From RGIG4576 sp964536025 (GTDB lineage Bacteria > Bacteroidota > Bacteroidia > Bacteroidales > Muribaculaceae): a stretch of 64,000 nucleotides of DNA. Below are positions 16,602-25,614 of the stretch, piece by piece. The notes beneath the pieces are model-generated. The model saw nothing but the letters and a program-made list of their open reading frames with translations. It ran no database searches and was not told where the DNA came from. The stretch's first letter is position 1. Each line of letters opens with the position of its first letter. Made by a program: the position numbers and the translations under genes. Location of the stretch: positions 62,001-126,000 of the forward strand of contig CAZHXA010000001.1 in the NCBI GenBank assembly GCA_964536025.1, read 5' to 3'.

Positions 16602-17812
16602 TACTCTTCTATTTTACCGTTTCGTTTTTGAATGTTATAGAATATTTTCATTTGATTTCCAAGAATACGAGTAAATCCTTTCACATCGTCGGCAGTCCAG
16701 CCCTTACTTAATTCACCGTATTCGCCAAAGTCACTCTTCATTAAATCAAACGGACTTTCAACGCCTACCAATACATAATGATAAGGTTTCAAGTCAACAA
16801 TCACACGACCAGTTACATTATCTTGAGAAGATTCCAAGAATGCTTCCATATCACGCATTACAGGTTCAAGATATTGTGCTTCGTGCAAGAACATACCATA
16901 CCAAGTGCCTATTTGGTCTTTCCAATATTGTTGCCACTTTGTCAAAGTATGTTTTTCAAGCATTTTATGAGCAGCAATGATAAGCATAGGAGCTCCGGCT
17001 TCAAAGCCCACGCGTCCTTTAATACCGATAATAGTATCACCTATGTGCATATCACGTCCAAGTGCATAAGGAGCCACAATTTCTTCAAGATATTGAATAG
17101 CCGACACTTTATCATCAAATTTCAATCCATTTACAGCTGCAATTTCACCTTGTTCAAAGTCCAATGTTATGCGACTGTTTTCGGTAGCTGTCATTTGAGT
17201 TGGATAAGCTTCTTCAGGAAGAGTTTCATTGCTTTTCAATGTTTCCTTTCCTCCGATACTTGTTCCCCACAAGCCTTTATTAATACTATATTCCAATTTT
17301 GTAAAATCGGCAACATAGCCATGCTCCTTCAAATAATTTATTTCATACTCACGAGTAAGATTTTTATCACGAGTAGGAGTGATTATTTCAATTTCAGGAG
17401 CAAGAATTTGGAAAGTCAAGTCAAAACGAATTTGGTCATTTCCGGCACTTGTACTTCCGTGAGCAACATACTTAGCACCTACTTTCTTGGCATAATTAAT
17501 AATTGCCAATGCTTGAAAAATGCGTTCCGAGCTTACTGAAATAGGATAAGTTCCGTTACGTAGCACATTACCAAATACCATATAACGGATACTTTTTTCA
17601 TAATATTCTTGTGTTATATCCAATGTTGCATGCTCTACAGCTCCAAGAGCCAAAGCACGCTCTTCTATATTCTTTAATTCTTCAGCATTAAAGCCTCCTG
17701 TATTAGCTATTGCAGTATATACTTCATAACCGCAATCTTCGCTAAGATACTTTACACAATAAGAAGTATCAAGACCGCCACTGAATGCCAATACAACTTT
17801 CTTCTTTTCCAT
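16601..17812 (-). CDS. argG: Argininosuccinate synthase
   Basis: A 403-residue enzyme that joins citrulline and aspartate using ATP. The N-terminal ATP pyrophosphatase motif AFSGGLDTSYC (residues 9-19) is clear, and YVAHGSTSAGNDQIRF (about 117-132) is the family's citrulline/aspartate region. It lies between the GNAT gene (72-bp gap) and argC (1-base overlap) in the arginine operon, and is probably repressed by ArgR. Confidence 0.94.
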   Translation of the reverse strand: MEKKKVVLAFSGGLDTSYCVKYLSEDCGYEVYTAIANTGGFNAEELKNIEERALALGAVEHATLDITQEYYEKSIRYMVFGNVLRNGTYPISVSSERIFQALAIINYAKKVGAKYVAHGSTSAGNDQIRFDLTFQILAPEIEIITPTRDKNLTREYEINYLKEHGYVADFTKLEYSINKGLWGTSIGGKETLKSNETLPEEAYPTQMTATENSRITLDFEQGEIAAVNGLKFDDKVSAIQYLEEIVAPYALGRDMHIGDTIIGIKGRVGFEAGAPMLIIAAHKMLEKHTLTKWQQYWKDQIGTWYGMFLHEAQYLEPVMRDMEAFLESSQDNVTGRVIVDLKPYHYVLVGVESPFDLMKSDFGEYGELSKGWTADDVKGFTRILGNQMKIFYNIQKRNGKIEE

Positions 17813-17884
17813 AATTTTTATTTTCTTGTTTTTATACCAATCAATTAATTAAATTCTTTTTCACTTTCACAACGATGACTGCTA

Positions 17885-18445
17885 TCATTTTTTGTCGTCT
17901 TTATGCTCTTCGGGATCATATAACAATCCTGTACACAAGCACATGTGTCGTGCATTACGTTGAAGAATATCAAAATTCACACAACTTTCACATCCTCGCC
18001 AAAAAGCTTCATCATCGGTAAGCGAAGGAAATGTAACAGGGCGAAAACCCAATTCATTGTTGATTTTCATTACCGCCTCTCCTGTAGTCAAACTGAAAAT
18101 TTTTGCATCAGGAAACATTTCACGCGATAAATCAAAAATTCGTCGTTTTATTCTTTTAGCCAAACCCAATTTACGAAAATCAGGATTTACTATCAAACCA
18201 GAATTTGCCACAAACGTTTTATTACTCCAGCACTCAATATAGCTGAAACCGGCAAATTGTCCGTGATATAGAGCAAGCACAGCTTTACCCTCAATCATTT
18301 TTTGCTTGACATATTCAGGCGAGCGTTTAGCTATACCTGTGCCACGCACTTTAGCCGCACGGTTTATAGTATCAAGGACCTCATCTACATACTTGACATG
18401 TTCCGCACTGGCAACAACGATTTCAATTTCTTCTGCTTTAATCAT
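17885..18445 (-). CDS. GNAT acyltransferase of the arginine operon, candidate N-acylglutamate synthase
   Basis: A 186-residue GNAT-fold protein. The acyl-CoA pyrophosphate loop is at RKLGLAKRI (91-99), preceded by the beta-strand NSGLIVNPDFR. Residues 150-172 hold four Cys (C152, C155, C169, C171) and H167, a possible metal site not typical of GNATs. It sits between argR and argG in the operon and no other first-step enzyme is in the window. The simplest inference is that it acylates glutamate (acetyl or succinyl donor) to start arginine synthesis. Another amine acetyltransferase role is not excluded. Confidence 0.75.
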   Translation of the reverse strand: MIKAEEIEIVVASAEHVKYVDEVLDTINRAAKVRGTGIAKRSPEYVKQKMIEGKAVLALYHGQFAGFSYIECWSNKTFVANSGLIVNPDFRKLGLAKRIKRRIFDLSREMFPDAKIFSLTTGEAVMKINNELGFRPVTFPSLTDDEAFWRGCESCVNFDILQRNARHMCLCTGLLYDPEEHKDDKK

Positions 18446-18520
18446 TTTTTAATATAAAACAATCTCTTTTTTCTTATAAGTTATATATTTTTATAACCAC
18501 CACAATCTTACAAAAAACTA

Positions 18521-19021
18521 TCAATCAGCTGTTTCATCGATTGTCAAAGGCAAGAATTTTGCAAATATTTTTTTTGCTTCCTCTCTGCTTACATCTTCAC
18601 GCAAAACAGCAAAAACGGTATCAGCACCGGCAACAGTTCCCAATATTTCAGGAGATTTACTCATGTCTATATCATAAGCAAGCCCGCTTGCATATCCGTT
18701 TCGGGTCTTTATCACAGCTATATGCCCTGAAAATTGCAAAGAGATAAAGCTTGTGGAATGGACTGAATATGACGATGATGACAATCCTTTTGACAACATC
18801 GAATCCTGCAAATCATTGCTATCGGGAATCATATACATATATCCTCCCATATCAGTTGCCACTTTTGTGGCTTTCAATGTTTTCAAGTCCCTTGACAATG
18901 TGGCTTGAGTAACAATATATCCATTGGTCGCCAATAAATGAGCAAGTTCATCTTGACTTCCTACACAGTTATTTTTAATCAACTTTACAATAAGCTGCAG
19001 GCGTGTCTTTTTATTTCTCAT
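18521..19021 (-). CDS. argR: Arginine repressor
   Basis: A 166-residue regulator of arginine genes. The N-terminal winged helix (about 5-75) includes the conserved VTQATLSRDLK segment. The C-terminal hexamerisation and arginine-binding domain contains GTVAGADTVFAVLR, close to the family GTIAGDDT motif. It heads the cluster argR-GNAT-argG-argC-argD-proC. A palindromic ARG-box-like site lies upstream at 19107-19119, so autoregulation and co-repression of the cluster are likely. Confidence 0.92.
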   Translation of the reverse strand: MRNKKTRLQLIVKLIKNNCVGSQDELAHLLATNGYIVTQATLSRDLKTLKATKVATDMGGYMYMIPDSNDLQDSMLSKGLSSSSYSVHSTSFISLQFSGHIAVIKTRNGYASGLAYDIDMSKSPEILGTVAGADTVFAVLREDVSREEAKKIFAKFLPLTIDETAD

Positions 19022-19058
19022 AGACCCAAAATTTATGTAAACACTCTATTTCACGATA

Positions 19059-19086
19059 CAAAAATAACAACAATATTTTTAGCAAA
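19059..19086 (-). promoter_or_regulatory. Candidate promoter of argR and the arginine cluster
   Basis: Minus-strand -7 box TATTTTTG (19059-19066) fits TAnnTTTG. The nearest TTTG is at 19083-19086, with only 16 nt between, shorter than usual. The predicted leader is about 30 nt. Confidence 0.4.
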
Positions 19087-19106
19087 GCTTTATTTTATGT
19101 CAAAAA

Positions 19107-19119
19107 TGCATTTTTATGC
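19107..19119 (-). promoter_or_regulatory. argR box: Candidate ArgR operator (ARG box)
   Basis: GCATAAAAATGCA on the minus strand is palindromic apart from its A5 core. It differs at one base from the core of the Bacillus ARG box (GAATAAAAATKCA). It lies about 21 bp upstream of the proposed argR -33 box. Confirmation needs the same motif at other arginine genes of this genome. Confidence 0.45.
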
Positions 19120-19237
19120 GATTTTTTGCCAAAAAAAACTCAAAAAGCTCAATTTTAGCACATTTTACCAATAACAAATGGTGGATTCTCATGACCATGA
19201 AACTCCACCATCTATCTTTTTCTCTTAACGTTGAATT

Positions 19238-21112
19238 TTATCGTTTTTTTCTCTTACTTGACTTAACTTTTGAACGAGAAGTTTTAGCTTCTTGCTTTTT
19301 CATCTTCGGTATAGTAAGTTTTTGTCCCGGTTTAATCTTATTGTTAGTAATAGAATTGGCTTTCTTCAAGTCATTAACAGTTATACCATATTTTTCTGCA
19401 ATAAGATATAATGACTCTCCCGATTTAACCGTGTGAGATGATGTTGCAGAAGATGTATTCTCCGCAACATTCTTCGCTCTTGGTACTTTCAATTGTTGAC
19501 CCACTTTAAGATCATTGTTTCTCAAATTATTTGCCTCTTTCAAATCGCTTACTGTTATTCCATATCGTTCTGAAATTATATACAATGATTCTCCTGATTT
19601 AACCTTATGTGTTCCTGTATAATTATTTTTAGCTTTTTTATTTTCTACCGGTGTAGCAACAACTTCTTTTTGAGTTTTCTTCACTTCAGGTTTCTTTGCC
19701 TTAGGTTTCTCTTCCGGCTCAGAATTATCGGCTAATGTAGCTTGCAAAGCCAAGCTATCTGCTTCCGCCAATTCTTCAGGAGTTTCTTCCTCTATAGGAC
19801 GATAAACCTTAACTTTCTCTGTAACTTTTATCTTTAGTCGCTTACCTGCAGTAAGATTGTTATTTTTCAAACCATTTGCTTTTTTTATAGCACTTACGGA
19901 CGTTCCATATTTTTTCGCAATTTTACCCAAGCTTTCACCTTTTTTTACTTTATGGTATTTTGTTACAGTTTGAGTTTCATAAGTGTATTCACCCTTAGCA
20001 TCAGAAGCGATTTGTTCCATTTGAGGTTCAACAACCAATCTCGGTTGGTAAGAAGAAGCATTATTATTAAAAATGCTATCTTCGCTCATCAAGAAACTAT
20101 AAATCTGTTGCGAAGGCAAAGCTAAAGTATAAGCACGTGCATTTCCGGGTATTACATCTTTACGATATTGCGGATTCAATACACGAATAGCCTCAACAGG
20201 TATATTTAACACATTGGCTATTTGATGGAAATGTATACGGCGATTCACTCTCACTGTATCCACAACTATAGGTTTCTTAGCCAAAGCCGGACTGATATTG
20301 TGATATTTAAAATAGGTCATTGCATAATTTGCTGCAATAAATGCAGGAACATAACCACGAGTTTCTTTTGGCAAAAATGCATATATTTGCCAAAAATCCT
20401 TTCCGGAGCCACCAGCTCTGCGAATAGCTTGATTTACCTTGCCCGGTCCACAATTATAAGCAGCTATAGCAAGAGACCAATCATTATATATACTATGCAA
20501 TTGTTTCAAATATTTTGCAGCCATTTCTGACGACTTATATGGATCTAGACGTTCATCTACAAGAGAATTTATCTCAAGTCCCAAGCCTTTACCGGTTCTT
20601 ACCATGAATTGCCATAAACCGGCTGCACCTACACGCGATTTTGCAACAGGATCGAGAGCCGACTCCACAACAGGTAAATATTTTAATTCAAGAGGTAAGC
20701 CTTCTTGTTCTAAAGCCTGTTCAAATATTGGCATATAATAAAGGCTCATACCAAGCATTGCTTCAACCAATGTGCGTTTTTTCACAACATACATATCAAT
20801 AAATTTACGCACTTCCTTGTTATATGGCATTTCTATCAATGATGGTATCTTGCTCAATCGTTCAATATACTCCTCATCGCTTGCTTCATTACTTGACTTA
20901 GATTCCACATCTTCATCAAGTACTGTATAATTTTGCAAATACCAATTTTGCAATAAAGCTTCAGTATCGGTCTCAAAGCTAAACGGAGTAGCTGTCGTTA
21001 CTGTATCATTAAGAGTTTCTTTCACAGTCAAAATGGTGTGTTTTTGAGTAGCAGCAACTGCTCCCGATGCAACCATTCCGGAAAGTATCAATATCAAAAA
21101 TTTCTTCTTCAT
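19238..21112 (-). CDS. Membrane-bound lytic murein transglycosylase (MltD-like) with three LysM domains
   Basis: A 624-residue secreted cell-wall enzyme. It has an N-terminal signal peptide (MKKKFLILILSGMVASGAVAA) and a family 1 lytic transglycosylase domain at about 115-300. The catalytic Glu is probably in LPVVESALDP, with GLWQFMV and AIAAYNCGPG as further family motifs. Three peptidoglycan-binding LysM repeats follow at about 387-430, 505-548 and 560-602. A basic tail (RSKVKSSKRKKR) ends the protein. It is the last gene of the parA-parB-DUF5683 operon (29-bp gap), linking chromosome segregation with wall turnover. Confidence 0.92.
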   Translation of the reverse strand: MKKKFLILILSGMVASGAVAATQKHTILTVKETLNDTVTTATPFSFETDTEALLQNWYLQNYTVLDEDVESKSSNEASDEEYIERLSKIPSLIEMPYNKEVRKFIDMYVVKKRTLVEAMLGMSLYYMPIFEQALEQEGLPLELKYLPVVESALDPVAKSRVGAAGLWQFMVRTGKGLGLEINSLVDERLDPYKSSEMAAKYLKQLHSIYNDWSLAIAAYNCGPGKVNQAIRRAGGSGKDFWQIYAFLPKETRGYVPAFIAANYAMTYFKYHNISPALAKKPIVVDTVRVNRRIHFHQIANVLNIPVEAIRVLNPQYRKDVIPGNARAYTLALPSQQIYSFLMSEDSIFNNNASSYQPRLVVEPQMEQIASDAKGEYTYETQTVTKYHKVKKGESLGKIAKKYGTSVSAIKKANGLKNNNLTAGKRLKIKVTEKVKVYRPIEEETPEELAEADSLALQATLADNSEPEEKPKAKKPEVKKTQKEVVATPVENKKAKNNYTGTHKVKSGESLYIISERYGITVSDLKEANNLRNNDLKVGQQLKVPRAKNVAENTSSATSSHTVKSGESLYLIAEKYGITVNDLKKANSITNNKIKPGQKLTIPKMKKQEAKTSRSKVKSSKRKKR

Positions 21113-21141
21113 TTACTTCTATAATCGTCTTTTTGTAATCT

Positions 21142-21957
21142 CTAAAAATTAAAAGCACATTGCAACCCGAGTGATGGCAATTTTTTATCGGTATATTGCG
21201 GATTTATCACTGCCGGCTTTACTTGCATACTTAAATCCTCCGATATATCAAAATTCATAAGAGATGCATCAACATAAGCGTCAACGACACACAAAAGATA
21301 CATTCCCACCATGCTGATTACACACAATTCCTTATTTCGGCGATAATAATCTTTTTTTGATTTAAGAGCTTTTTTCAGCCATGCCATATCAAGATCTTCC
21401 TCTTTTGTCGTAGGAGGATAGAAATCCATATAACTTTTTGTTGAAGGATCGTTGTCCATTGCATCTCGATAGGCTTTAGTATAATCAACATACATTTTAT
21501 TATTCCATGCCGTAGCATAACCTAAACCCACAAAACCACCCACAACTAATGGAAGTTTCCAATAGCGTCGGTTATAAACCTGCCCTAATCCCGGGCATAA
21601 CAATGACAACCACATAGCTCTATTTGGATCGGGCTTAAACAATCTTACTTTTCCGTAATCAATACGATTTATAGAATCGTTAAGGATGGAATCTTGCATA
21701 TACTTCAACTCAGCGAAATGCTTTTTAGCTTCTACAGAATCCACACTCATCATCAAAGTATCTGTGAGTTGTACGGTATCTTGTAATAATATATGTTTTA
21801 CAGGAGTTTGCGGCTTCAGTCCGTTTCTTCTCAACTCCTTTTGACGCTCTTTAAGATTTAGATTTACATTTAAAGTATCGGCTACTTCCTGCGCATTTAA
21901 CGAACACATAAAGAACATACTCGACAATATTGCCAAGCAGCACCAAAACTCTCTCAT
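21142..21957 (-). CDS. DUF5683 domain membrane protein
   Basis: About 271 residues from ATG 21957; the longer frame to 21993 begins at TTG. A signal peptide (MREFWCCLAILSSMFFMCSLNAQ) precedes a periplasmic stretch. The DUF5683 core follows, with PNRAMWLSLLCPGLGQVYNRRYWK and further hydrophobic segments. The SxxxPGxGQxYNxxxxK pattern is shared by small membrane proteins of unknown role. It lies between parB (59-bp gap) and the lytic transglycosylase. This order is common in Bacteroidetes, but no function is known. Confidence 0.8.
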   Translation of the reverse strand: MREFWCCLAILSSMFFMCSLNAQEVADTLNVNLNLKERQKELRRNGLKPQTPVKHILLQDTVQLTDTLMMSVDSVEAKKHFAELKYMQDSILNDSINRIDYGKVRLFKPDPNRAMWLSLLCPGLGQVYNRRYWKLPLVVGGFVGLGYATAWNNKMYVDYTKAYRDAMDNDPSTKSYMDFYPPTTKEEDLDMAWLKKALKSKKDYYRRNKELCVISMVGMYLLCVVDAYVDASLMNFDISEDLSMQVKPAVINPQYTDKKLPSLGLQCAFNF

Positions 21958-22016
21958 TATTTTCTCTTTCACATTCACAAAATTCAAAAACAAACTGTTC
22001 GCAAATAACTTTTTTT

Positions 22017-22919
22017 TTAAGATTTTTGCGAATCATTATTTTTTAATTTGTCAAAGATACTAATTAATCGCTCTAATTCCACCTCATTTTTGAAAGGAAA
22101 TGTTATTTTTCCTTTACCATTCACATCGCAAGTAAACTTAACATCGGTAGAAAAAGCCGAAGATAAATGTTTTTGTAGAATTTTATAATCACTGTCTTCC
22201 AAGCGTTTAACCTGTTTAGGCTCTACCATTTCACCCGCTTCAGCCATTTCTTGATATTGCTTTGCAAGAGCTTCGACTTGTCGAACCGATAAACTTTTTT
22301 TAATAGTTTCATTATAAAGTTTCAACTGCATAGATGGCTTTTCTACCATCAAAATAGCTCTTGCGTGTCCCATATCCACGAAGTGATCTCGTAATCCAAG
22401 TTGTACTTCAGCAGGTAATTTCAACAATCTTAGAAAATTTGCAATTGTTGCACGTTTTTTACCAATTCTTTCACTCAAACGTTCTTGAGTAAGCTTATAT
22501 TGCTCTATTAATTTTTTAAAAGTTAAAGCAATTTCTATTGCATTTAGATCTTCACGCTGAATATTTTCAATAAGAGCCATTTCGGTCAACTCTGTATCGG
22601 TTGCCGTGCGAATATAAGCGGGAACAGTCTCCAATCCGGCAAGTTTAGCAGCTCTATAACGACGCTCTCCCGATATTATTTGATAACTATCTGAAGTAAC
22701 CTTTCTTAAAGTAAGCGGTTGAATGATGCCGAGTTCACGAATTGACATAGCCAATTCTTCAAGGGCATTCTCATCAAAAAAATTACGTGGCTGATCGGGA
22801 TTTGGAGAAATTCGGTCTATCGCAATTTCATTAATTACCGAAGAACCTTCGGTTTGAACATCGTCCATTGAAATAAGAGAATCAAGTCCCCTACCCAGTG
22901 CATTTCTTTTAATTGCCAT
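22017..22919 (-). CDS. parB: Chromosome-partitioning protein ParB
   Basis: A 300-residue CTP-dependent DNA clamp that loads at parS and recruits SMC. The ParB/Srx N-domain contains SGERRYRAAKLAG (GERR motif) and ENIQREDLNAIE, the central helix-turn-helix includes LSERIGKKRATIANFLRLLKL (about 142-162), and a C-terminal dimerisation region follows. It is 25 bp downstream of parA in one operon. I found no obvious parS-like 16-mer in the window. Confidence 0.94.
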   Translation of the reverse strand: MAIKRNALGRGLDSLISMDDVQTEGSSVINEIAIDRISPNPDQPRNFFDENALEELAMSIRELGIIQPLTLRKVTSDSYQIISGERRYRAAKLAGLETVPAYIRTATDTELTEMALIENIQREDLNAIEIALTFKKLIEQYKLTQERLSERIGKKRATIANFLRLLKLPAEVQLGLRDHFVDMGHARAILMVEKPSMQLKLYNETIKKSLSVRQVEALAKQYQEMAEAGEMVEPKQVKRLEDSDYKILQKHLSSAFSTDVKFTCDVNGKGKITFPFKNEVELERLISIFDKLKNNDSQKS

Positions 22920-22944
22920 TTTATTTATAATAATATCTTATTAA

Positions 22945-23727
22945 TCAATTTGCAGATTGTCGTCTACGATTTTTTGCTATTATTTCTTTAGCCAATTGAA
23001 TGTGGCTTGTTGCCCCACGACTTGAGGGGTCATAAAGTATTGCCGGAAGTCCATGACTGGGAGCTTCACTCAATCTGATATTACGCGGAATCACTGTATC
23101 AAATACCATATCGGCAAAATGTCCTTTCAATTCCTCATAAATTTGATTTGCAAGTCGTAAACGTGCATCATACATAGTAAGCAAAAAGCCTTCTATTTGT
23201 AATGCAGGATTTAGTTTCGATTTAATTATACGTATAGTATTCAACAGCTTGCTAATACCTTCCAAAGCAAAATATTCAGCCTGAACAGGTATTATTACCG
23301 AATCGGCGGCAGTAAGAGCATTAACAGTAATGAGTCCAAGCGAAGGGCTACAGTCTATCAACATAAAGTCATATTTATCTTTCACTTGCTCCAATAACAT
23401 GCGTAACACTTTCTCCCTGTTAGGCTTATTTATCAATTCCAACTCTGCACCCACAAGGTCTATACGAGAGCCAACCAATTCAAGCTTTTCCACACAAGTT
23501 TTCACTTGCGTACCTTCTAAAGGATAATCATCGACCAAACATTCATATATCGAAGACGACATTTGCTTCGGGTCTATACCAAGTCCCGAAGTTGCATTGG
23601 CCTGAGGATCGGCGTCAATAATCAATACTTTTTTTCCTTGCATTGCAAGAGAAGCTGCAAGGTTTATCGAGGTGGTGGTTTTACCCACACCTCCTTTTTG
23701 ATTAGCTATTGCAATTATCTTTCCCAT
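22945..23727 (-). CDS. parA: Chromosome-partitioning ATPase ParA (Soj)
   Basis: A 260-residue deviant Walker A ATPase. QKGGVGKTTTS (residues 10-20) is the Walker A loop with the signature Lys, and DADPQAN and LIDCSPSLG are the following Walker motifs. It binds DNA non-specifically when ATP-bound and drives ParB-origin segregation. The short N-terminus without an HTH extension is the chromosomal Soj type. It is the first gene of the parA-parB-DUF5683-transglycosylase operon. Confidence 0.94.
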   Translation of the reverse strand: MGKIIAIANQKGGVGKTTTSINLAASLAMQGKKVLIIDADPQANATSGLGIDPKQMSSSIYECLVDDYPLEGTQVKTCVEKLELVGSRIDLVGAELELINKPNREKVLRMLLEQVKDKYDFMLIDCSPSLGLITVNALTAADSVIIPVQAEYFALEGISKLLNTIRIIKSKLNPALQIEGFLLTMYDARLRLANQIYEELKGHFADMVFDTVIPRNIRLSEAPSHGLPAILYDPSSRGATSHIQLAKEIIAKNRRRQSAN

Positions 23728-23927
23728 ATTGTATTATTTACAATGCAAAGGAATTATTTTTTAAAGATATACACCTAATTTTCAATCATAAAAATGACAA
23801 AATTGTTGATAAGTGGGCTTTTTTGTTAATAACTACAACTTCTCAAAAAAAAGAAAATGCAATGCCTCCTTTTTTCAAGCAATGACATTACACTTTCTCA
23901 CACTTCTTTTTTACCTATATATTAAGA

Positions 23928-24512
23928 TTAAACCGTCTTTTCAAAAAAGGAGCAAACCTCACAACAATCTTTCATCAAATCATTTTGTGCCAAAGAATCT
24001 ACTTTAAAACATATTTTCTCCGACTCATTAGAAGTTGCATTTCTACTTTTTCTATGCCTTGGCGTACGTTTTCTCACATTAGTACTTCTATCTTTCTTAT
24101 GATTGCGAATACTCATTTGAACAGCATTTTCAGTCTTTAAGAACATTAACAATTGTTGCGGAGTAAGCAATTGTTTCATCTTTCCAACATATTTCTCTTG
24201 AACATCCAATATATTCTTTTTAAACTTCAACATACCAACGACCTCATCATAAGCTTGATTGGATGTCATATTTTCCGGTTTTACTTTCGATTTTTTTGGC
24301 AATTTTATTGCAAATATCGCCCTATTATAATCCTTGTAAATAGGCAAAAATTCTTTCATTTGCTCATCACTAAGACCAAGTTTCTTTTGCATCATTTGAG
24401 CTTTTCCATTCAATATTTTTTCCATATCATCTTCACTTAACGCTTTCGGCTGAGCAACGATACTCAATGAAAAAGTCAGAATCAATGAAATAATCAATAT
24501 AATCTTCTTCAT
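23928..24512 (-). CDS. Spy/CpxP-like periplasmic protein with Cys-rich tail
   Basis: 194 residues from ATG 24512; the longer frame is not preferred because a clean signal peptide (MKKIILIISLILTFSLSIVAQ) begins here. The helical body resembles Spy/CpxP/CnrX proteins: LGLSDEQMKEFLPIY at about 46-60 and an LTxxQ motif (LTPQQ, 116-120). The tail adds a basic stretch (139-158) and four Cys (C168, C183, C184, C187) that are not usual in Spy. It is the third gene after an ECF sigma factor and a single-TM protein, so a sensor role (metal, redox or envelope stress) is plausible. Confidence 0.7.
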   Translation of the reverse strand: MKKIILIISLILTFSLSIVAQPKALSEDDMEKILNGKAQMMQKKLGLSDEQMKEFLPIYKDYNRAIFAIKLPKKSKVKPENMTSNQAYDEVVGMLKFKKNILDVQEKYVGKMKQLLTPQQLLMFLKTENAVQMSIRNHKKDRSTNVRKRTPRHRKSRNATSNESEKICFKVDSLAQNDLMKDCCEVCSFFEKTV

Positions 24513-24534
24513 ATCTATTATTTTTTTAATAAGT

Positions 24535-24873
24535 TTATTGTTCATATTCCGGAATATCTTCTATTACATAGGAACTCACACACATGAGTTCTTCATCACT
24601 CAATGAGTTCAACACTTCGCTTAACGTCATGCTGTTTTGATACTTTTCATATTCGCTCTCATTATTTAAATTAGTAAATAGTAATACCACAAGCAATAAC
24701 ACTGCAGCAACAGGTATCAATACACGACCTAAACGCATGATGACATTACGCTTTTCACTTCGGCTTGATTTTCTCACTGCCACATCGGCACTGCGAGCTA
24801 TTAATCGAGCCACATAATCATTGTCTTCCTTATAAGGCATTCTTTTTCCAGCAATTTTCTCCAGCTCTTTCAT
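24535..24873 (-). CDS. Short single-pass membrane protein, candidate anti-sigma factor
   Basis: 112 residues: about 48 cytoplasmic residues that are charged and helical, one membrane segment (VLIPVAAVLLLVVLLF, about 51-66) and an acidic periplasmic end. Its start overlaps the sigma-factor stop by 4 bases (ATGA type), a strong sign of coupled synthesis. It lacks the zinc-binding anti-sigma motif, so it would be a minimal anti-sigma like CnrY if that is its role. The assignment rests on position and topology only. Confidence 0.6.
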   Translation of the reverse strand: MKELEKIAGKRMPYKEDNDYVARLIARSADVAVRKSSRSEKRNVIMRLGRVLIPVAAVLLLVVLLFTNLNNESEYEKYQNSMTLSEVLNSLSDEELMCVSSYVIEDIPEYEQ

Positions 24874-25430
24874 AACATATTATTTTTTACATATTTCTTA
24901 ATTTTTTCTACCGCAAAATGATAATTTGATTTAAGCGTACTCACATTTTTGCCGGTTATTTCAGCTATTTGTTCATACGGCATATCATCATAGTAACGCA
25001 TATTGAAAGCCAGACGCTGTTGTGTGGGCAATTTCAATAACGCTTCTTGGAAAAGCACTTCTACCGAGGTTGGACCAAGTTCCGTTTCAGCATATAGCGT
25101 TTCTTTCAATCGGTCACCCAAACCTTCTCCATCAAGTGATTGAAACAATCCGCATCTACGTCGCAACACTTGCAAAGCCTCATTGGTTGCAATCGTATAT
25201 ATCCATGTAAGCAAAGAACTCCCTCCTTTAAAGCTTTCCAGCTTGCTGAAAATCTTGATTGAAGTTTCTTGCATTGCATCTTCGGCATCCTCCTTACTCA
25301 CCACTATACGGCGTATATGCCAATATAAGCGTTCTCCATAAACATTGAGCAATATTCTGAAGCCCTTTTCTCGTTCATGGCAGTTTCGGAGCATACCCAA
25401 TAGCTCTATTTCTGTAAGTTTGCAATCCAT
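24870..25430 (-). CDS. ECF-type RNA polymerase sigma factor
   Basis: About 186 residues from ATG 25430 (the longer frame starts at TTG). Region 2 contains AEDAMQETSIKIFSKLESFKG and LLTWIYTIATNEALQVLRR. Region 4 is the Sigma-70 r4 helix-turn-helix with LPTQQRLAFNMRYYDDMPYEQIAEITGKNVSTLKSNYHFAVEKIKK. It is the first gene of a three-gene unit with a membrane protein and a Spy-like periplasmic protein, which suggests an envelope or metal response. It is divergent from mltG. Confidence 0.9.
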   Translation of the reverse strand: MDCKLTEIELLGMLRNCHEREKGFRILLNVYGERLYWHIRRIVVSKEDAEDAMQETSIKIFSKLESFKGGSSLLTWIYTIATNEALQVLRRRCGLFQSLDGEGLGDRLKETLYAETELGPTSVEVLFQEALLKLPTQQRLAFNMRYYDDMPYEQIAEITGKNVSTLKSNYHFAVEKIKKYVKNNML

Positions 25431-25577
25431 TTCAATCAAATGCGTACTATCATTTTGCTTTCACTTATTTTGATACAATACAGAGTGTAAAGTTTAAATT
25501 ATTACCGCAAAAAAATGAAAAACGACAGTCTTATGCAATCAAATTCATAGTTTTTTCACTCTTTCATTTCTTTATAC

Positions 25578-25585
25578 TATCTTTG
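25578..25585 (+). promoter_or_regulatory. -7 box of the mltG promoter
   Basis: TATCTTTG fits TAnnTTTG and lies 30 bp before the ATG. The -33 area is a T-run (25551-25556) rather than an exact TTTG. Confidence 0.45.
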
Positions 25586-25614
25586 TTGCTCAGACATTTA
25601 TATCAGTTCTTAAC

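Noticed and set aside
16778..17539. A 253-codon open frame on the plus strand antisense to argG
   Set aside because: It mirrors a clearly functional argG on the other strand, has no promoter or start context, and its composition is that of a reverse-strand shadow.
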